Shown: in pieces, positions 8,555 to 17,492 of the stretch
Layout: each line of letters begins with the position of its first letter
Numbering within the stretch: position 1 is the first letter of the stretch
NCBI GenBank assembly: GCA_049276455.1
Contig: JBASWL010000271.1
Span: forward strand, 1 to 64,000
Direction: 5' to 3'
Length of the DNA stretch: 64,000 nucleotides
From: Georgfuchsia sp049276455
GTDB lineage: Bacteria; Pseudomonadota; Gammaproteobacteria; Burkholderiales; Rhodocyclaceae
Translations under genes and position numbers: made by a program
The notes under the pieces: model-generated
The model's database searches: none
Told to the model about the DNA's origin: nothing
What the model saw: only the letters and a program-made list of their open reading frames with translations

Positions 8555-10288
8555 ATGAAAAACAACATTCGGACAGGAATGATGACTGCTGCGGTAGCAA
8601 ATCAGGATATCTCGTTCGGAGACGCGACCGAAGCGGCTCGCAACACCTTGCGCCAACTCGCATCGAAAAGGATGGCGCCAACGCCGGAGAACTATCGTCA
8701 GATTTACCTTGAAATAATAGGCATGGAGGATAGCGCCGCGCCCTCCTCGTCTCCACAGCCGGAAAAGATCGCGTGGGGCTCAGTTATCGCTGATCTAATC
8801 AAACAACTGGAAGCCAGGCAAGTGGGCTGGACTATTGCAAGAAAGCGCGAAAGTCTGGAGCGGGTACTTGCCACTTCCAACCCGGTCATCCTTAGCAACC
8901 GCATCAAATCCTTGATCCAGAGCTGGTCCAGGTCGGCGCCCGCAGCTAACGCATTGGATATGGCGGTTGACTGCGTTGCCCCATCCACAGTACCTGCATC
9001 GAGAGAGGCAAGCCCGCAGGAAGCAATCCACCCGGCAATGCCGCCGCTCGATGTTGCCTGCGAAAATGAACTGGTCACATCCCTGCGCGAATGGTTCGCG
9101 GACATACTCGAATCCGTCATCGCGGTACAGCTTGAACCCGATAAGGCTCTTCTGGCGCAGGCAAACTCGCTCGCCGCGCGCATTCGTCAACTGGATGACG
9201 GGAGCAAGCTGGCCAAACTCTCACTCGACCTTCAGAAATTCAAGGTACGCGTCGACAAGCGCTTGAGAAACAATACAGGCCTGCGTGATGGCGTTCTGAG
9301 TCTGCTGAGCCTTTTGCTGGACAATATCCACGAGTTGGTCGTTGACGATCATTGGCTGCGCGGCCAAATGGAACTGGTGCGCCGGGTACTCATTGATCCG
9401 AACGACATCCACCTGATTGAGGAAGCAGAGCGCCTTCTCAAGGAGGTAGTCTTCAAACAGCGGATGCTGAAGAGCAGTTTGAATGACGCAAAGTCCACTT
9501 TCAAGGACATGGTGTCGCACTTCATTGATCAGTTGAGCGATATGTCACGCAATACCGGCGCCTATCACGACAAGCTGGATCATTATTCTCAAGTCATTCG
9601 CGATACCGACGACATCACCACGCTCAATACCGTGCTCGAAGAACTCCGGCATGAGACGCAGCGGATACAACTGGATACCCAGCGCTCACGCGAGGCAATT
9701 CTCAGCGTCAGTACGCGCGCGGAAGAGGCCGACTTGAGAATTCGCCATCTGGAAGCGGAACTTGTTCATGCCAGCGAACTGGTGCGCGAGGACCAGCTTA
9801 CCGGCGTGCTCAATCGGCGCGGACTCGACGATGCCTTTGAGCGCGAACTTTCGCGCAGTGATCGCAACCAGAGTCCCTTGTGTATTGCCTTGCTGGATCT
9901 GGATAATTTCAAGCGGATCAATGATGCCCATGGACACCAGGCAGGCGACCGGGCGCTGGTGCATATGGTCGGAATGGTCAAGGCAACGGTGCGGCCCCAT
10001 GACATCATTGCCCGCTATGGCGGCGAGGAGTTTCTGATTCTGCTGCCCGACACCCAGATAGAAGAGGCCGAGAATGTCATCAAACGGTTGCAGCGCAGCC
10101 TTACCAAGCACTTCTTCCTCAACAACAACGAGCGCCTGCTGATCACTTTCAGCGCCGGCGTCGCCTTGCAACGCTCTGGCGAAACGAGAGATTCCCTCGT
10201 GGGCCGGGCAGATGATGCGCTCTACGAAGCCAAAAGGGCCGGCAAGAACCGCGTACTTACCGCCCCTCTCATCGATCCAACGGCATAA
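8555..10288 (+). CDS. Diguanylate cyclase (GGDEF), soluble, long helical N-terminus
   Basis: A 577-residue protein from the ATG at 8555 (a TTG three codons earlier is possible). Residues up to about 400 are mostly helical and include ASKRMAPTPENYRQIYLEI, a conserved N-terminal block in a betaproteobacterial diguanylate cyclase family, and a coiled region before the catalytic domain. The GGDEF domain (about 410-570) has DQLTGVLNRRGLDDAF, DLDNFKRINDAHGHQAGD and the active-site RYGGEEF, so it should make cyclic-di-GMP. There are no membrane segments. It is followed by a second, shorter cyclase with a similar catalytic domain, suggesting local duplication. A sigma-28-like promoter precedes it. 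Confidence 0.85.
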   Translation: MKNNIRTGMMTAAVANQDISFGDATEAARNTLRQLASKRMAPTPENYRQIYLEIIGMEDSAAPSSSPQPEKIAWGSVIADLIKQLEARQVGWTIARKRESLERVLATSNPVILSNRIKSLIQSWSRSAPAANALDMAVDCVAPSTVPASREASPQEAIHPAMPPLDVACENELVTSLREWFADILESVIAVQLEPDKALLAQANSLAARIRQLDDGSKLAKLSLDLQKFKVRVDKRLRNNTGLRDGVLSLLSLLLDNIHELVVDDHWLRGQMELVRRVLIDPNDIHLIEEAERLLKEVVFKQRMLKSSLNDAKSTFKDMVSHFIDQLSDMSRNTGAYHDKLDHYSQVIRDTDDITTLNTVLEELRHETQRIQLDTQRSREAILSVSTRAEEADLRIRHLEAELVHASELVREDQLTGVLNRRGLDDAFERELSRSDRNQSPLCIALLDLDNFKRINDAHGHQAGDRALVHMVGMVKATVRPHDIIARYGGEEFLILLPDTQIEEAENVIKRLQRSLTKHFFLNNNERLLITFSAGVALQRSGETRDSLVGRADDALYEAKRAGKNRVLTAPLIDPTA

Positions 10289-10466
10289 GCCACAGCCGGA
10301 CAGGGAATATTCGGGGGACGATTCCGAACCAAGAACTGAGCTGGGGATATACGTTCTTATTCAGGGACGGCAAGGCGCGACAGTTGGTATCTTGCGAACA
10401 CTGGCTCTGATTCGATTCCAGATAACGCCAGTTCTGGCCAATCAGGCCTACGTACCTGGGGGAGTC

Positions 10467-11258
10467 ATGGAAACCGCAAAACGCAAACTGTCCGCAAAAG
10501 TCCTCAAAATGCCTGCTCGCGCCATGGCCGTGCCTGCCGACGCACACGGCGAAACTGACCCATCCTCCTACTACGGTCACATCATCGAATACGCGCAAAG
10601 AATCCGCATGACCCACGACACGGGGGAAATCATCCGCATTCTGGACGAAGCACTTAAGGAAACTCGCAGCCTGCATGCTCTGGATGAGCTTGACATGGCA
10701 CGCAGACAGGTCGCTGATGCCGAACGCAAGATATCAACCCTGAAAGCCGAGCTGGAAGAAGTCAGCGGCTTGCTGCGCGAGGATCCGCTGACCGGCGCGC
10801 TCAATCGTCGTGGTCTGGAGGACATCTACACGCGAGATGCTGCCCGTTGCGATCGCCGCAGCATCGCTCTGTGCCTGGTGCTGCTCGACCTGGACAATTT
10901 CAAGATACTCAACGACACCCATGGTCATCCGGCTGGCGATGCGGCGTTGATCGGGCTTACCCAATTGGCGCGCGCCACTTTGCGCCCCACTGACTCCATC
11001 GCGCGAATCGGCGGAGAAGAGTTCGTACTGTTGTTGCCGGATACCGATCTGGATGCCGCCCTGGCGGCGACCAACCGGCTGGCAGCCGCTTTGGCTAACG
11101 CGCGCTTGCTGTATGCCAGCGCGGAAATCAAAATTTCATTCAGTGCCGGAATCGCCCTGCGCAATTCCGAGGAAGCCTTGCTCTCCATGCTGTGCCGCGC
11201 CGACGATGCGCTGTACAAGGCAAAACACGCCGGGAAAAACCGCGCCGAAATCGCATAG
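10467..11258 (+). CDS. Diguanylate cyclase (GGDEF), short paralogue
   Basis: A 263-residue protein. The ATG at 10467 follows GGGGGAG and is preferred over an upstream in-frame extension that overlaps the preceding gene. A short helical and coiled N-terminus (about 30-100) leads to a GGDEF domain with EDPLTGALNRRGLEDIY, DLDNFKILNDTHGHPAGD and RIGGEEF. The catalytic residues are intact, so cyclic-di-GMP synthesis is expected. The catalytic domain closely resembles that of the preceding cyclase, and the two genes are adjacent on one strand, just upstream of fliC. The product could feed the YcgR brake encoded 5 kb downstream. Confidence 0.85.
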   Translation: METAKRKLSAKVLKMPARAMAVPADAHGETDPSSYYGHIIEYAQRIRMTHDTGEIIRILDEALKETRSLHALDELDMARRQVADAERKISTLKAELEEVSGLLREDPLTGALNRRGLEDIYTRDAARCDRRSIALCLVLLDLDNFKILNDTHGHPAGDAALIGLTQLARATLRPTDSIARIGGEEFVLLLPDTDLDAALAATNRLAAALANARLLYASAEIKISFSAGIALRNSEEALLSMLCRADDALYKAKHAGKNRAEIA

Positions 11259-11362
11259 AGCTAAAGCACTGCAATACGGGGGGCGCCCGCGCTCCGTCGC
11301 TTCACTTCCTGCTTCTTGACATTCGAATAGCTTCCCTTGCGGCAGGAAAAGCTATTCTTGTC

Positions 11363-11389
11363 TAAACTTTCCCGCTGAATCTCCGATAA
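11363..11389 (+). promoter_or_regulatory. Sigma-28 (FliA) promoter of fliC
   Basis: TAAACTTT at 11363-11370 and TCCGATAA at 11382-11389, with TAAA-N15 spacing; one mismatch to GCCGATAA. Transcription would start near 11396, leaving a leader of about 100 nt before fliC. This is the class-3 flagellin promoter expected in a FlhDC/FliA hierarchy. Confidence 0.85.
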
Positions 11390-11496
11390 CCAAGACAACG
11401 GCGGTTTCTGCTCTCAAAACGAGTGGTGACCTAAGTTGCCGGCACCTTTGCCGGAAACCTGAAACCACTTTTTGTTTTTAGCCAAAGGAGATTCAC

Positions 11497-12678
11497 ATGT
11501 CTTCAATGATCAATACCAACATCAATTCGCTGGTCGCACAGAACAGTTTGCAAGCATCTCAGAATTCCCTGGCCACCGCCATGCAGCGTCTGTCTTCAGG
11601 CCTGCGCATCAACAGCGCCAAGGACGACGCCGCCGGACTCGCGGTATCAACCTTGATGAACGCGCAAGTGCTAAGCATTAACCAGGCCGTGCGCAACGCC
11701 AACGACGGCATATCCATGCTGCAAACGGCTGAAGGTGGCATGCAGGAACAGCAAACCATGCTGCAACGGATGCGCGAGCTGGCGGTGCAGGCCTCGAGCG
11801 ACACCATTGACGATACCGATCGCGGCTACATCAACACCGAACTGCAGGCCCTGAAGGATGAAATCAACAGCGTCGCTACGCGTACCGTGTTCAATGGTCA
11901 GTCTCTGCTGACCGGCGCTTTGCAAACCACCCAGTCAGGCGGTACGGCTGTCGTGGGTCTATCGCTGGCCACGACGCATGTAGCGACCGTCTCTTCAATC
12001 TCCGTGGCAGGCGCCAAGGCTGACACCTTCACCCTCAGCAGCGGTGGTGCTGGCACGATCACATTGACGCGCAGCAGCGACAACGCGGCACAAACTGTCG
12101 CAGTGGCTGCCATAGCCGACGGGGGCAGTGCTTCATATGACTTCTCCACTCTCGGCGTCAAGATCTCGGTGCAAAACACGACCGGCGCTGTCAAGGCCGC
12201 TGCCGACCTCATCACCGACCTTTCCGCGAAAACTGTCATCACGACTGGCGGCGGCAGCGCTGCTTCGATCCAGGTCGGCGCGAATGCAGCCGATACCATG
12301 TCGATTTCGTTCAGCGACACGCAGATCTCGGCTACAAACAACGCAGGTTTGGATGGTGCCTTGACAACTTTTGACGGCTCAAGCACCAGCACCAATGCCC
12401 AGGCTCTGCTCACCCAGATCGACTCTGCCCTGGCCAACATCAGCGGCCAGCGCTCCGACCTCGGCGCCAACATGAATCGCCTTGGCCACACCGTTTCCAA
12501 TCTGCAGGCCACCAGCACCAATCTCTCGGCCGCCCAATCGCGTATCACCGATGCCGATTTCGCAGCGGAAACCGCGTCGCTGACCCGTGCCAACATCCTG
12601 CAACAAGCGGGTACGGCAATGCTGGCGCAAGCCAACTCGCAACCCAACGGCGTGATGGCGCTTCTGCAACGCCTGTAA
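11497..12678 (+). CDS. fliC: Flagellin
   Basis: A 393-residue filament subunit. The N-terminal D0/D1 block (MSSMINTNINSLVAQNSL, LSSGLRINSAKDDAAGLA) and C-terminal D1/D0 block (SRITDADFAAETASLTR, ending ALLQRL) are canonical. The middle (about 150-310) is a variable, Ala/Ser/Thr-rich surface domain. It is preceded by an AAAGGAG ribosome site and a strong sigma-28 promoter and followed by a perfect 12-bp hairpin. It is the only flagellin gene in the window. FliS and FliT chaperone genes lie in the same cluster. Confidence 0.97.
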   Translation: MSSMINTNINSLVAQNSLQASQNSLATAMQRLSSGLRINSAKDDAAGLAVSTLMNAQVLSINQAVRNANDGISMLQTAEGGMQEQQTMLQRMRELAVQASSDTIDDTDRGYINTELQALKDEINSVATRTVFNGQSLLTGALQTTQSGGTAVVGLSLATTHVATVSSISVAGAKADTFTLSSGGAGTITLTRSSDNAAQTVAVAAIADGGSASYDFSTLGVKISVQNTTGAVKAAADLITDLSAKTVITTGGGSAASIQVGANAADTMSISFSDTQISATNNAGLDGALTTFDGSSTSTNAQALLTQIDSALANISGQRSDLGANMNRLGHTVSNLQATSTNLSAAQSRITDADFAAETASLTRANILQQAGTAMLAQANSQPNGVMALLQRL

Positions 12679-12690
12679 TCGAGAGCCCCT

Positions 12691-12720
12691 CAATCAGGCC
12701 GGAGTAAACCGGCCTGATTG
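12691..12720 (+). terminator. Hairpin terminator or processing site after fliC
   Basis: Perfect 12-bp inverted repeat CAATCAGGCCGG / CCGGCCTGATTG with a 6-base loop, 12 bp after the fliC stop. There is no T-run, so it may attenuate or stabilise the abundant fliC mRNA rather than fully terminate before flaG. Confidence 0.7.
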
Positions 12721-12742
12721 ATCGAAATCTAGAGGTAAGAAA

Positions 12743-13078
12743 ATGGCTACTAATGTGCAACTAGGCCCATTGACGCCAACAATAATGGAACCGGTAGCGG
12801 CGCCTGGCGCCGCTACCGGCGTTTCTGTTGCTGCGCCATCCATGGCAACCTCATCCCCCGCAGCACTGTTAATGATCGCGCAGCAGGTAGGCGAAGGACT
12901 CAAGGCAAAATCCGCCGGTCTCGACTATCACGTTGACATGGTCAGTGGCATGCCCCGGATTCGCATCATCGACAGACAAACCATGCAGATCATCCGCCAG
13001 ATTCCCTCGGATGAAGTATTGACCATACATCGGGCGCTTGAGGGAATGGCTGGAGTTTTGGTCAGCGATAAAGTCTAG
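12743..13078 (+). CDS. flaG: Flagellar protein FlaG
   Basis: A 111-residue protein with the FlaG-family C-terminus (LDYHVDMVSGMPRIRIIDRQT, IIRQIPSDEVLTIHRAL). Known FlaG proteins influence filament length; the precise role is unsettled. The N-terminal 50 residues are low-complexity, rich in Ala, Pro, Val and Thr, and include a segment encoded by a near-perfect DNA palindrome (12791-12819). An AGAGGTAAG ribosome site precedes the ATG. It lies between fliC and fliD, the usual position. Confidence 0.9.
   Translation: MATNVQLGPLTPTIMEPVAAPGAATGVSVAAPSMATSSPAALLMIAQQVGEGLKAKSAGLDYHVDMVSGMPRIRIIDRQTMQIIRQIPSDEVLTIHRALEGMAGVLVSDKV
12791..12819 (+). promoter_or_regulatory. Very strong hairpin inside the flaG 5' coding region
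   Basis: Arms of 14 bp (CCGGTAGCGGCGCC and its exact complement) are separated by a single base. It is about 48 bp into flaG and 70 bp downstream of the fliC hairpin. As RNA it would be extremely stable and could impede translation or transcription of flaG, or it could reflect a palindromic insertion. Confidence 0.6.
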
Positions 13079-13110
13079 TCAATAAACACCGACGCCTATA
13101 GCCTTTTCCC

Positions 13111-13138
13111 TAAAGTATGGGAAGCTGGCTGCCGAAAT
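13111..13138 (+). promoter_or_regulatory. Possible sigma-28 promoter of fliD operon
   Basis: TAAAGTAT at 13111 and GCCGAAAT at 13131-13138. Spacing is one base longer than in the fliC, flgM and cheY promoters and the -10 is imperfect. It lies 38 bp before the fliD ATG, downstream of the flaG stop. Confidence 0.4.
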
Positions 13139-13175
13139 TACATTAGGTACTTAATCAACTTCGGGAGTCACCACA

Positions 13176-14612
13176 ATGACGACACTTTCATCTCCGGGCA
13201 TCAGTTCCGGTCTGGACGTCAATGGCATTGTGACCCAGTTGATGACGCTGGAGCAGCAACCCCTGAAGCTGCTGCAGAAACAGCAGAGTTCCTACAATAC
13301 TCAAATTTCCTCCATCGGCCAGATACAAAGCATGATGGCTGGATTCCAGACTGCTGCGGAGGGACTTTCCTCGGCATCCGCCAACCCTGTCTTCAAGGCT
13401 ACATCGGCAGACAGCTCGGTTTTTTCCGCGACGGCATCGGCGACTGCGGTCGCCGGCAGTTATGCGATCGGCGTGTCTCAACTGGCCCAGTCCCAGAAAA
13501 TCGTCGCCAGCGGCGTCACCGACATGGCGGCCTCGATAGGAGCCGGCACAGCGACGACGCTGACCATCGATTTCGGCACCATCAGTGGAGGCGCCTACGA
13601 CAGTGGCAGCGGCACATACAGCGGCGCCAGCTTCGATGTAAATGCGGACAAAACCCAGATCGTCGTGGACATCGATGACAGCAACAACACGCTGCCAGGT
13701 ATCCGCGATGCGATCAACTCCAAAAATGCAGGGGTCAGTGCCACCATAGTCAATGACGGCAGCGGAACGCCCTATCGCCTGGTACTGACCTCCACCGACA
13801 CCGGAGCAGCCAGCAGCCTTCGTATTGGCGTCGCCGGCGACGCGACACTGCAAACCCTGCTCGCTTATGACCCTGCCGGTACGCAGAATCTGTCCCAACA
13901 CCAGGTTGCCCAGGACGCCGGCTTGTCGGTGGACGGCATCGCCATCACCAGCGCCAGCAATAGTGTGTCAGACGCGATAGAGGGCGTAACGCTCAACCTG
14001 CTTGAGTTGAACACGCCATCAACCACCCAACTCACTGTCTCGCACGACAGCTCGGCGTTGACCAATGCACTCAACGCGCTTGTCTCCGCATACAACAATG
14101 TCGACAAAGTCATCGCTAGCGCCACTGCGCAGGGTGCCACGATGCAGGGCGATTCGACCATTCTGGCGATACAGCGCCAGTTGCGCAATGCATTGAGCGC
14201 AATGCAAAGCAACAGTGGAGTCTATAGCTCACTGGCCGACATCAATGTAACCCTGCAGAAGGACGGCACGCTGGCGATCGACTCGACCAAATTGCAGGCC
14301 AGGATCGACAGCAATCTGTCTGATGTCACGGCGGTGATATCGGCCTTCGGTACGTCACTCGGCGCGATTTCAGACCTCATCAGTGATAGCAGCACCGGTG
14401 AACTCGCCAACGAAACAGCGGGCATCAATGCCGCCATCAAGGACAACGCCAATCAGCAGGATGCGTTCTCCCGGCGTCTGACCACGACCGAAGCCACACT
14501 CCGGGCGCAGTTCTCCGCACTCGACGCCCTGATGGTCAAAATGAATCAGACCAGCAACTTCCTGCAACAGCAGTTCTACAAGACAACCACAACCAATTCG
14601 TCGGGAGGATAA
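13176..14612 (+). CDS. fliD: Flagellar filament cap protein (HAP2)
   Basis: A 478-residue cap protein that promotes flagellin polymerisation at the filament tip. The N-terminus SSPGISSGLDVNGIVTQLMTLEQQPL is the FliD_N signature. The centre carries the flagellin-like and hook-associated repeats (SLRIGVAGDATLQTLLAYDPAG, LSVDGIAITSASNSVSDAI). The C-terminal coil contains the conserved RLTTTEATLRAQFSALDALM. The stop is directly abutted by the fliS ATG, so fliD, fliS and fliT form one operon. Confidence 0.96.
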   Translation: MTTLSSPGISSGLDVNGIVTQLMTLEQQPLKLLQKQQSSYNTQISSIGQIQSMMAGFQTAAEGLSSASANPVFKATSADSSVFSATASATAVAGSYAIGVSQLAQSQKIVASGVTDMAASIGAGTATTLTIDFGTISGGAYDSGSGTYSGASFDVNADKTQIVVDIDDSNNTLPGIRDAINSKNAGVSATIVNDGSGTPYRLVLTSTDTGAASSLRIGVAGDATLQTLLAYDPAGTQNLSQHQVAQDAGLSVDGIAITSASNSVSDAIEGVTLNLLELNTPSTTQLTVSHDSSALTNALNALVSAYNNVDKVIASATAQGATMQGDSTILAIQRQLRNALSAMQSNSGVYSSLADINVTLQKDGTLAIDSTKLQARIDSNLSDVTAVISAFGTSLGAISDLISDSSTGELANETAGINAAIKDNANQQDAFSRRLTTTEATLRAQFSALDALMVKMNQTSNFLQQQFYKTTTTNSSGG

Positions 14613-15053
14613 ATGTTTGCTCCAACTCATACGGCAGCAGCCAGAGCCTATGCACAGGTAGGCGTCGAGACCGGTGTCGCTACCGCAGACCCGCACAAAC
14701 TGGTACTCATGCTGTTCGAGGGCGCGCAGCTCGCCATTATCAAGGCCAAGCTGAACATGCAGGGCAACAATATTGTGGCCAAGGGCGAAGCCATTTCCCA
14801 GGCAATCTCCATTATCGACCAGGGGTTGAAAGCCAGCCTCGACGTCAAAGCCGGCGGCAAGATGGCGGAAAAACTTTATGCCCTTTACGAGTACATGTGC
14901 CACCGACTGCTGATGGCAAACCTGAAGAACCAGCCGGAAATTCTCGATGAAGTCACCAGTCTGCTACGTGAATTGAATGGCGCATGGAACTCGATAGGGA
15001 CAAACCAGGGTGGCAGCCCCACCTGTGTTGAAAACAAATTGCGCAGAGTCTGA
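14613..15053 (+). CDS. fliS: Flagellin export chaperone FliS
   Basis: A 146-residue four-helix chaperone that holds flagellin monomers before export. It has YAQVGVETGVATADPHKLVLMLFEGA near the N-terminus and helical segments around AISQAISIIDQGLKASLD and LYALYEYMCHRLL, matching FliS. Its start immediately follows the fliD stop. The C-terminus (LNGAWNSIGTNQGG) resembles the FliS end of other betaproteobacteria. Confidence 0.95.
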   Translation: MFAPTHTAAARAYAQVGVETGVATADPHKLVLMLFEGAQLAIIKAKLNMQGNNIVAKGEAISQAISIIDQGLKASLDVKAGGKMAEKLYALYEYMCHRLLMANLKNQPEILDEVTSLLRELNGAWNSIGTNQGGSPTCVENKLRRV

Positions 15054-15070
15054 AGTTGCAAGGAATAGAA

Positions 15071-15394
15071 ATGATGCAGACCTATGAACTTCTCGAGGGT
15101 ACCTCGCGCAGCATGCTGGATGCCGCGCGCAATGCTGAGTGGAGACGGTTGGCGAGCCTGGAGCGGGATTGCCGCAAACTCATTGAGAATCTTCCTGACG
15201 ACGATGATGATGGGCTGTATCTGGACGATATACAGCTGCGGCGCAAACATGAAATTATCCATCGGATACTCGCCGATGACGCCGAAATCCGCGATCTGGT
15301 CGAACCCTGGATGGCGCGGGCAAGGCAGTTTCTAACCTCGCTCGCGCTGGAGCGCAAGCTGAGGCAGAGCTATCCTCGTAGCCGTTCGCCATGA
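15071..15394 (+). CDS. fliT: FliT-like flagellar chaperone
   Basis: About 107 residues, helical and rich in acidic and basic residues (SMLDAARNAEWRRLASLERD, a D-rich loop, LRRKHEIIHRILADDAEIRDLV). Length, composition and position after fliS fit FliT, the chaperone for FliD and modulator of FlhDC. ATG at 15071 or 15074 sits after an AAGGAA site; an upstream TTG in frame is not needed. FliT proteins diverge strongly, so the name rests partly on gene order. Confidence 0.75.
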   Translation: MMQTYELLEGTSRSMLDAARNAEWRRLASLERDCRKLIENLPDDDDDGLYLDDIQLRRKHEIIHRILADDAEIRDLVEPWMARARQFLTSLALERKLRQSYPRSRSP

Positions 15395-15428
15395 AGCTGT
15401 CTGGGTACTTCATCCTCTCCGAGCCGTC

Positions 15429-16475
15429 ATGTTGCAGCCAGACTTGAACCTGCAGGTCAGGCTCCTGTCCGACGCACTTAAACTTCCGCCTGTGGCGGGG
15501 GATCGAGTCAGCAGCGTTACCCGACTGGTGCCAGGGCAAGCCGTGATGGCACGGATACAGGAACAACTCCCGGATGGTCGCTTTAAAGTGCAGGTTGCCG
15601 GAAACAGCCTGTCCATGCAACTTCCCGCTGAAACCCAGGTCGGTCAAAGTGTGCGCATGGTTTACGTCGGTCCCGAACCGCGACTCAGTTTCGCCCTGCT
15701 GGAAACACCCGGCAGGGAAAGTTACACGACCAACATGAGCAGCGCGGGACGTCTCGTGTCATCTCTGGTACTCGGCACTCAGGCCAATCCCCTCCAGACT
15801 GCTGACGCTGCGCCTGTGCTTGCATCCATGCCCATGGCCGGTGTCGAGATCGAATCCAGTTTGCGCCAGACTCTGTCACAAAGCGGATTGTTTTACGAAT
15901 CCCACCAGGCACAGTGGGTTGCCGGCGACCATTCACTAGAACAGTTGCTAAAGGAACCGCAGGGGCGTTTGTCGCCCCAATTGGCAAGCCACACCGCTAT
16001 GCTCGCGCGCGGATCGCACGACATCGCGCAGATGACAATGTCCGTAATTGCGTCGCAAGACGAAGCCGCGACAGCAGCCAGTCAGCTACCGAAAGCACAG
16101 GAAATTCCGTCCCATCCCGCCACTTTGCCTATCATTCAGCATCAGCTGTCGGTACTCGAAACCGGCCATATCTTCTGGCAGGGGCAGATTTGGCCCGGGC
16201 AGACCATGGACTGGAAAGTATACGAACAACCCCAAGGTGGTGGCCCCGACCAACAACAATCGAGCTGGGATAGTCGGCTCAGCCTTGACATGGCCATGCT
16301 GGGGCCAGTCGATGCCCGTCTGCATATCCAGCAAGGCAAGGTCGCCATCATTCTGCAAGCAGATAACGAAGATGCCATTGACCTGATGCAACAACACGGC
16401 CCGGAATTGATCCATGCCCTGGAGAGCAAGGGACTCCCTGTCTCTGCTTTCAGCGTGACCAGCCATGGTGACTGA
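15429..16475 (+). CDS. FliK-like protein with C-terminal hook-length-control domain (second copy)
   Basis: A 348-residue protein. Its last 90 residues (SRLSLDMAMLGPVDARLHI, ALESKGLPVSAFSVTS) match the flagellar hook-length control C-terminal domain, and its N-terminal part is variable. The main fliK lies at 24523 inside the fliF-R operon. This divergent copy overlaps an FlhB C-terminal paralogue by 11 bp. In several proteobacteria this pair sits next to fliS/fliT. It may interact with the small FlhB-like protein, but its role is not established. There is no strong ribosome site at the chosen ATG. Confidence 0.75.
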   Translation: MLQPDLNLQVRLLSDALKLPPVAGDRVSSVTRLVPGQAVMARIQEQLPDGRFKVQVAGNSLSMQLPAETQVGQSVRMVYVGPEPRLSFALLETPGRESYTTNMSSAGRLVSSLVLGTQANPLQTADAAPVLASMPMAGVEIESSLRQTLSQSGLFYESHQAQWVAGDHSLEQLLKEPQGRLSPQLASHTAMLARGSHDIAQMTMSVIASQDEAATAASQLPKAQEIPSHPATLPIIQHQLSVLETGHIFWQGQIWPGQTMDWKVYEQPQGGGPDQQQSSWDSRLSLDMAMLGPVDARLHIQQGKVAIILQADNEDAIDLMQQHGPELIHALESKGLPVSAFSVTSHGD

Positions 16476-16737
16476 CCGCCGCTCCAGTGCGGTCGCGCTA
16501 GCCTACCAGCCAGGCAAGCCCGCGCCACAGTTAGTCGCCAAGGGCCGTGGTCTGGTGGCCGAGGCGATCATCGCGAAAGCCAGGGAACATGGTGTTTATG
16601 TTCACGAATCACCTGAACTGGTTTCCCTGCTGATGCAGGTCGACCTTGATCAGTACATTCCACCTGAACTCTACCTGGCAATTGCCGAGCTTCTTGCCTG
16701 GCTTTACCGTCTTGAGAAAGGAGGGCACAAGACATGA
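16465..16737 (+). CDS. FlhB C-terminal-domain paralogue (FhlB/FlhX)
   Basis: A 90-residue protein resembling the cytoplasmic export-switch domain of FlhB/YscU after its cleavage site (AVALAYQPGKPAPQLVAKGRG, AIIAKAREHGVYVHESPELV, IPPELYLAIAELLAWLYRL). It lacks membrane helices and the NPTH motif. Such proteins can partly replace the cleaved FlhB C-terminus in substrate specificity switching. It overlaps the FliK-like gene upstream and shares ATGA with ycgR downstream, so the three are translationally coupled. Confidence 0.85.
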   Translation: MVTDRRSSAVALAYQPGKPAPQLVAKGRGLVAEAIIAKAREHGVYVHESPELVSLLMQVDLDQYIPPELYLAIAELLAWLYRLEKGGHKT

Positions 16738-17492
16738 ACAAGCGCGCCAAAAACCTCACCATCAACGAAGAAGAAAGCAAGTGCCTCATCCATTCGCACA
16801 CCGAGATTGTGTATCTCGTGCGCAGCATCATGAAGCACAACGCCTTGATCACGGCCTATTTCAATGCTGGCCGCGAATTCATTTTGACCTCCATCGTCGG
16901 CATTGATCCTGCGAACAACGTACTGCTGCTGGATCTCGGGCCGGATGAAGACTTGAACAAAAGGCTTGTCGAAAGCAAGCAACTGTTGTTAACCACTACG
17001 CACCAGCACGTCAAGGTGAAGTTTTCGGGAACCGCAGCTACCCGAGTCATCCACGAGGGCCACGCCGCCATCCGCATAGGCATACCGCAGCAACTCGTCC
17101 GCATGCAGCGCCGCGAGTACTACCGCATTGCCACGGGCATCGTCAATCCGCTCAAGTGCAAAATCATACTGCCCTTCGACGGCGGGGACGACATGGCGGA
17201 GATAACAGTGCTGGACATCAGCTGCGGCGGTCTGGCACTCATCGATCAGCACCACGCCATCGATCTCGAACCCGGCAATTCATATGACGAATGCAATCTC
17301 GCCCTGTCCGATGTAGACGTCATTGCCGCGGGACTCAAGGTCTGCAATACCTATGAGGTCACCTTGCGCAACGGCCTCACCTGCAAGCGCTCGGGCTGCC
17401 AGTTCATCGACATGCAAGAAAGCGATCGCAGCCGGGTGCAGCGCTACATAACACGACTGGAGAGAGACCACAATGCCACGGGCGGGCGCTAA
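16734..17492 (+). CDS. ycgR: Flagellar brake protein YcgR (PilZ)
   Basis: A 252-residue cyclic-di-GMP receptor. The N-terminal YcgR domain (about 15-115) precedes a PilZ domain with both binding motifs: RxxxR in QRREYYR and DxSxxG in DISCGG. Bound to cyclic-di-GMP, YcgR acts on the motor to slow or bias rotation. Its ATG overlaps the preceding stop by 4 bp. With several cyclic-di-GMP synthesis and breakdown genes nearby, it is the obvious local effector. Confidence 0.92.
   Translation: MNKRAKNLTINEEESKCLIHSHTEIVYLVRSIMKHNALITAYFNAGREFILTSIVGIDPANNVLLLDLGPDEDLNKRLVESKQLLLTTTHQHVKVKFSGTAATRVIHEGHAAIRIGIPQQLVRMQRREYYRIATGIVNPLKCKIILPFDGGDDMAEITVLDISCGGLALIDQHHAIDLEPGNSYDECNLALSDVDVIAAGLKVCNTYEVTLRNGLTCKRSGCQFIDMQESDRSRVQRYITRLERDHNATGGR

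Noticed and set aside
8115..8558. Frames reading through the REP pair on either strand
   Set aside because: Their open length comes from the GC-rich palindromes; no protein family is recognisable.
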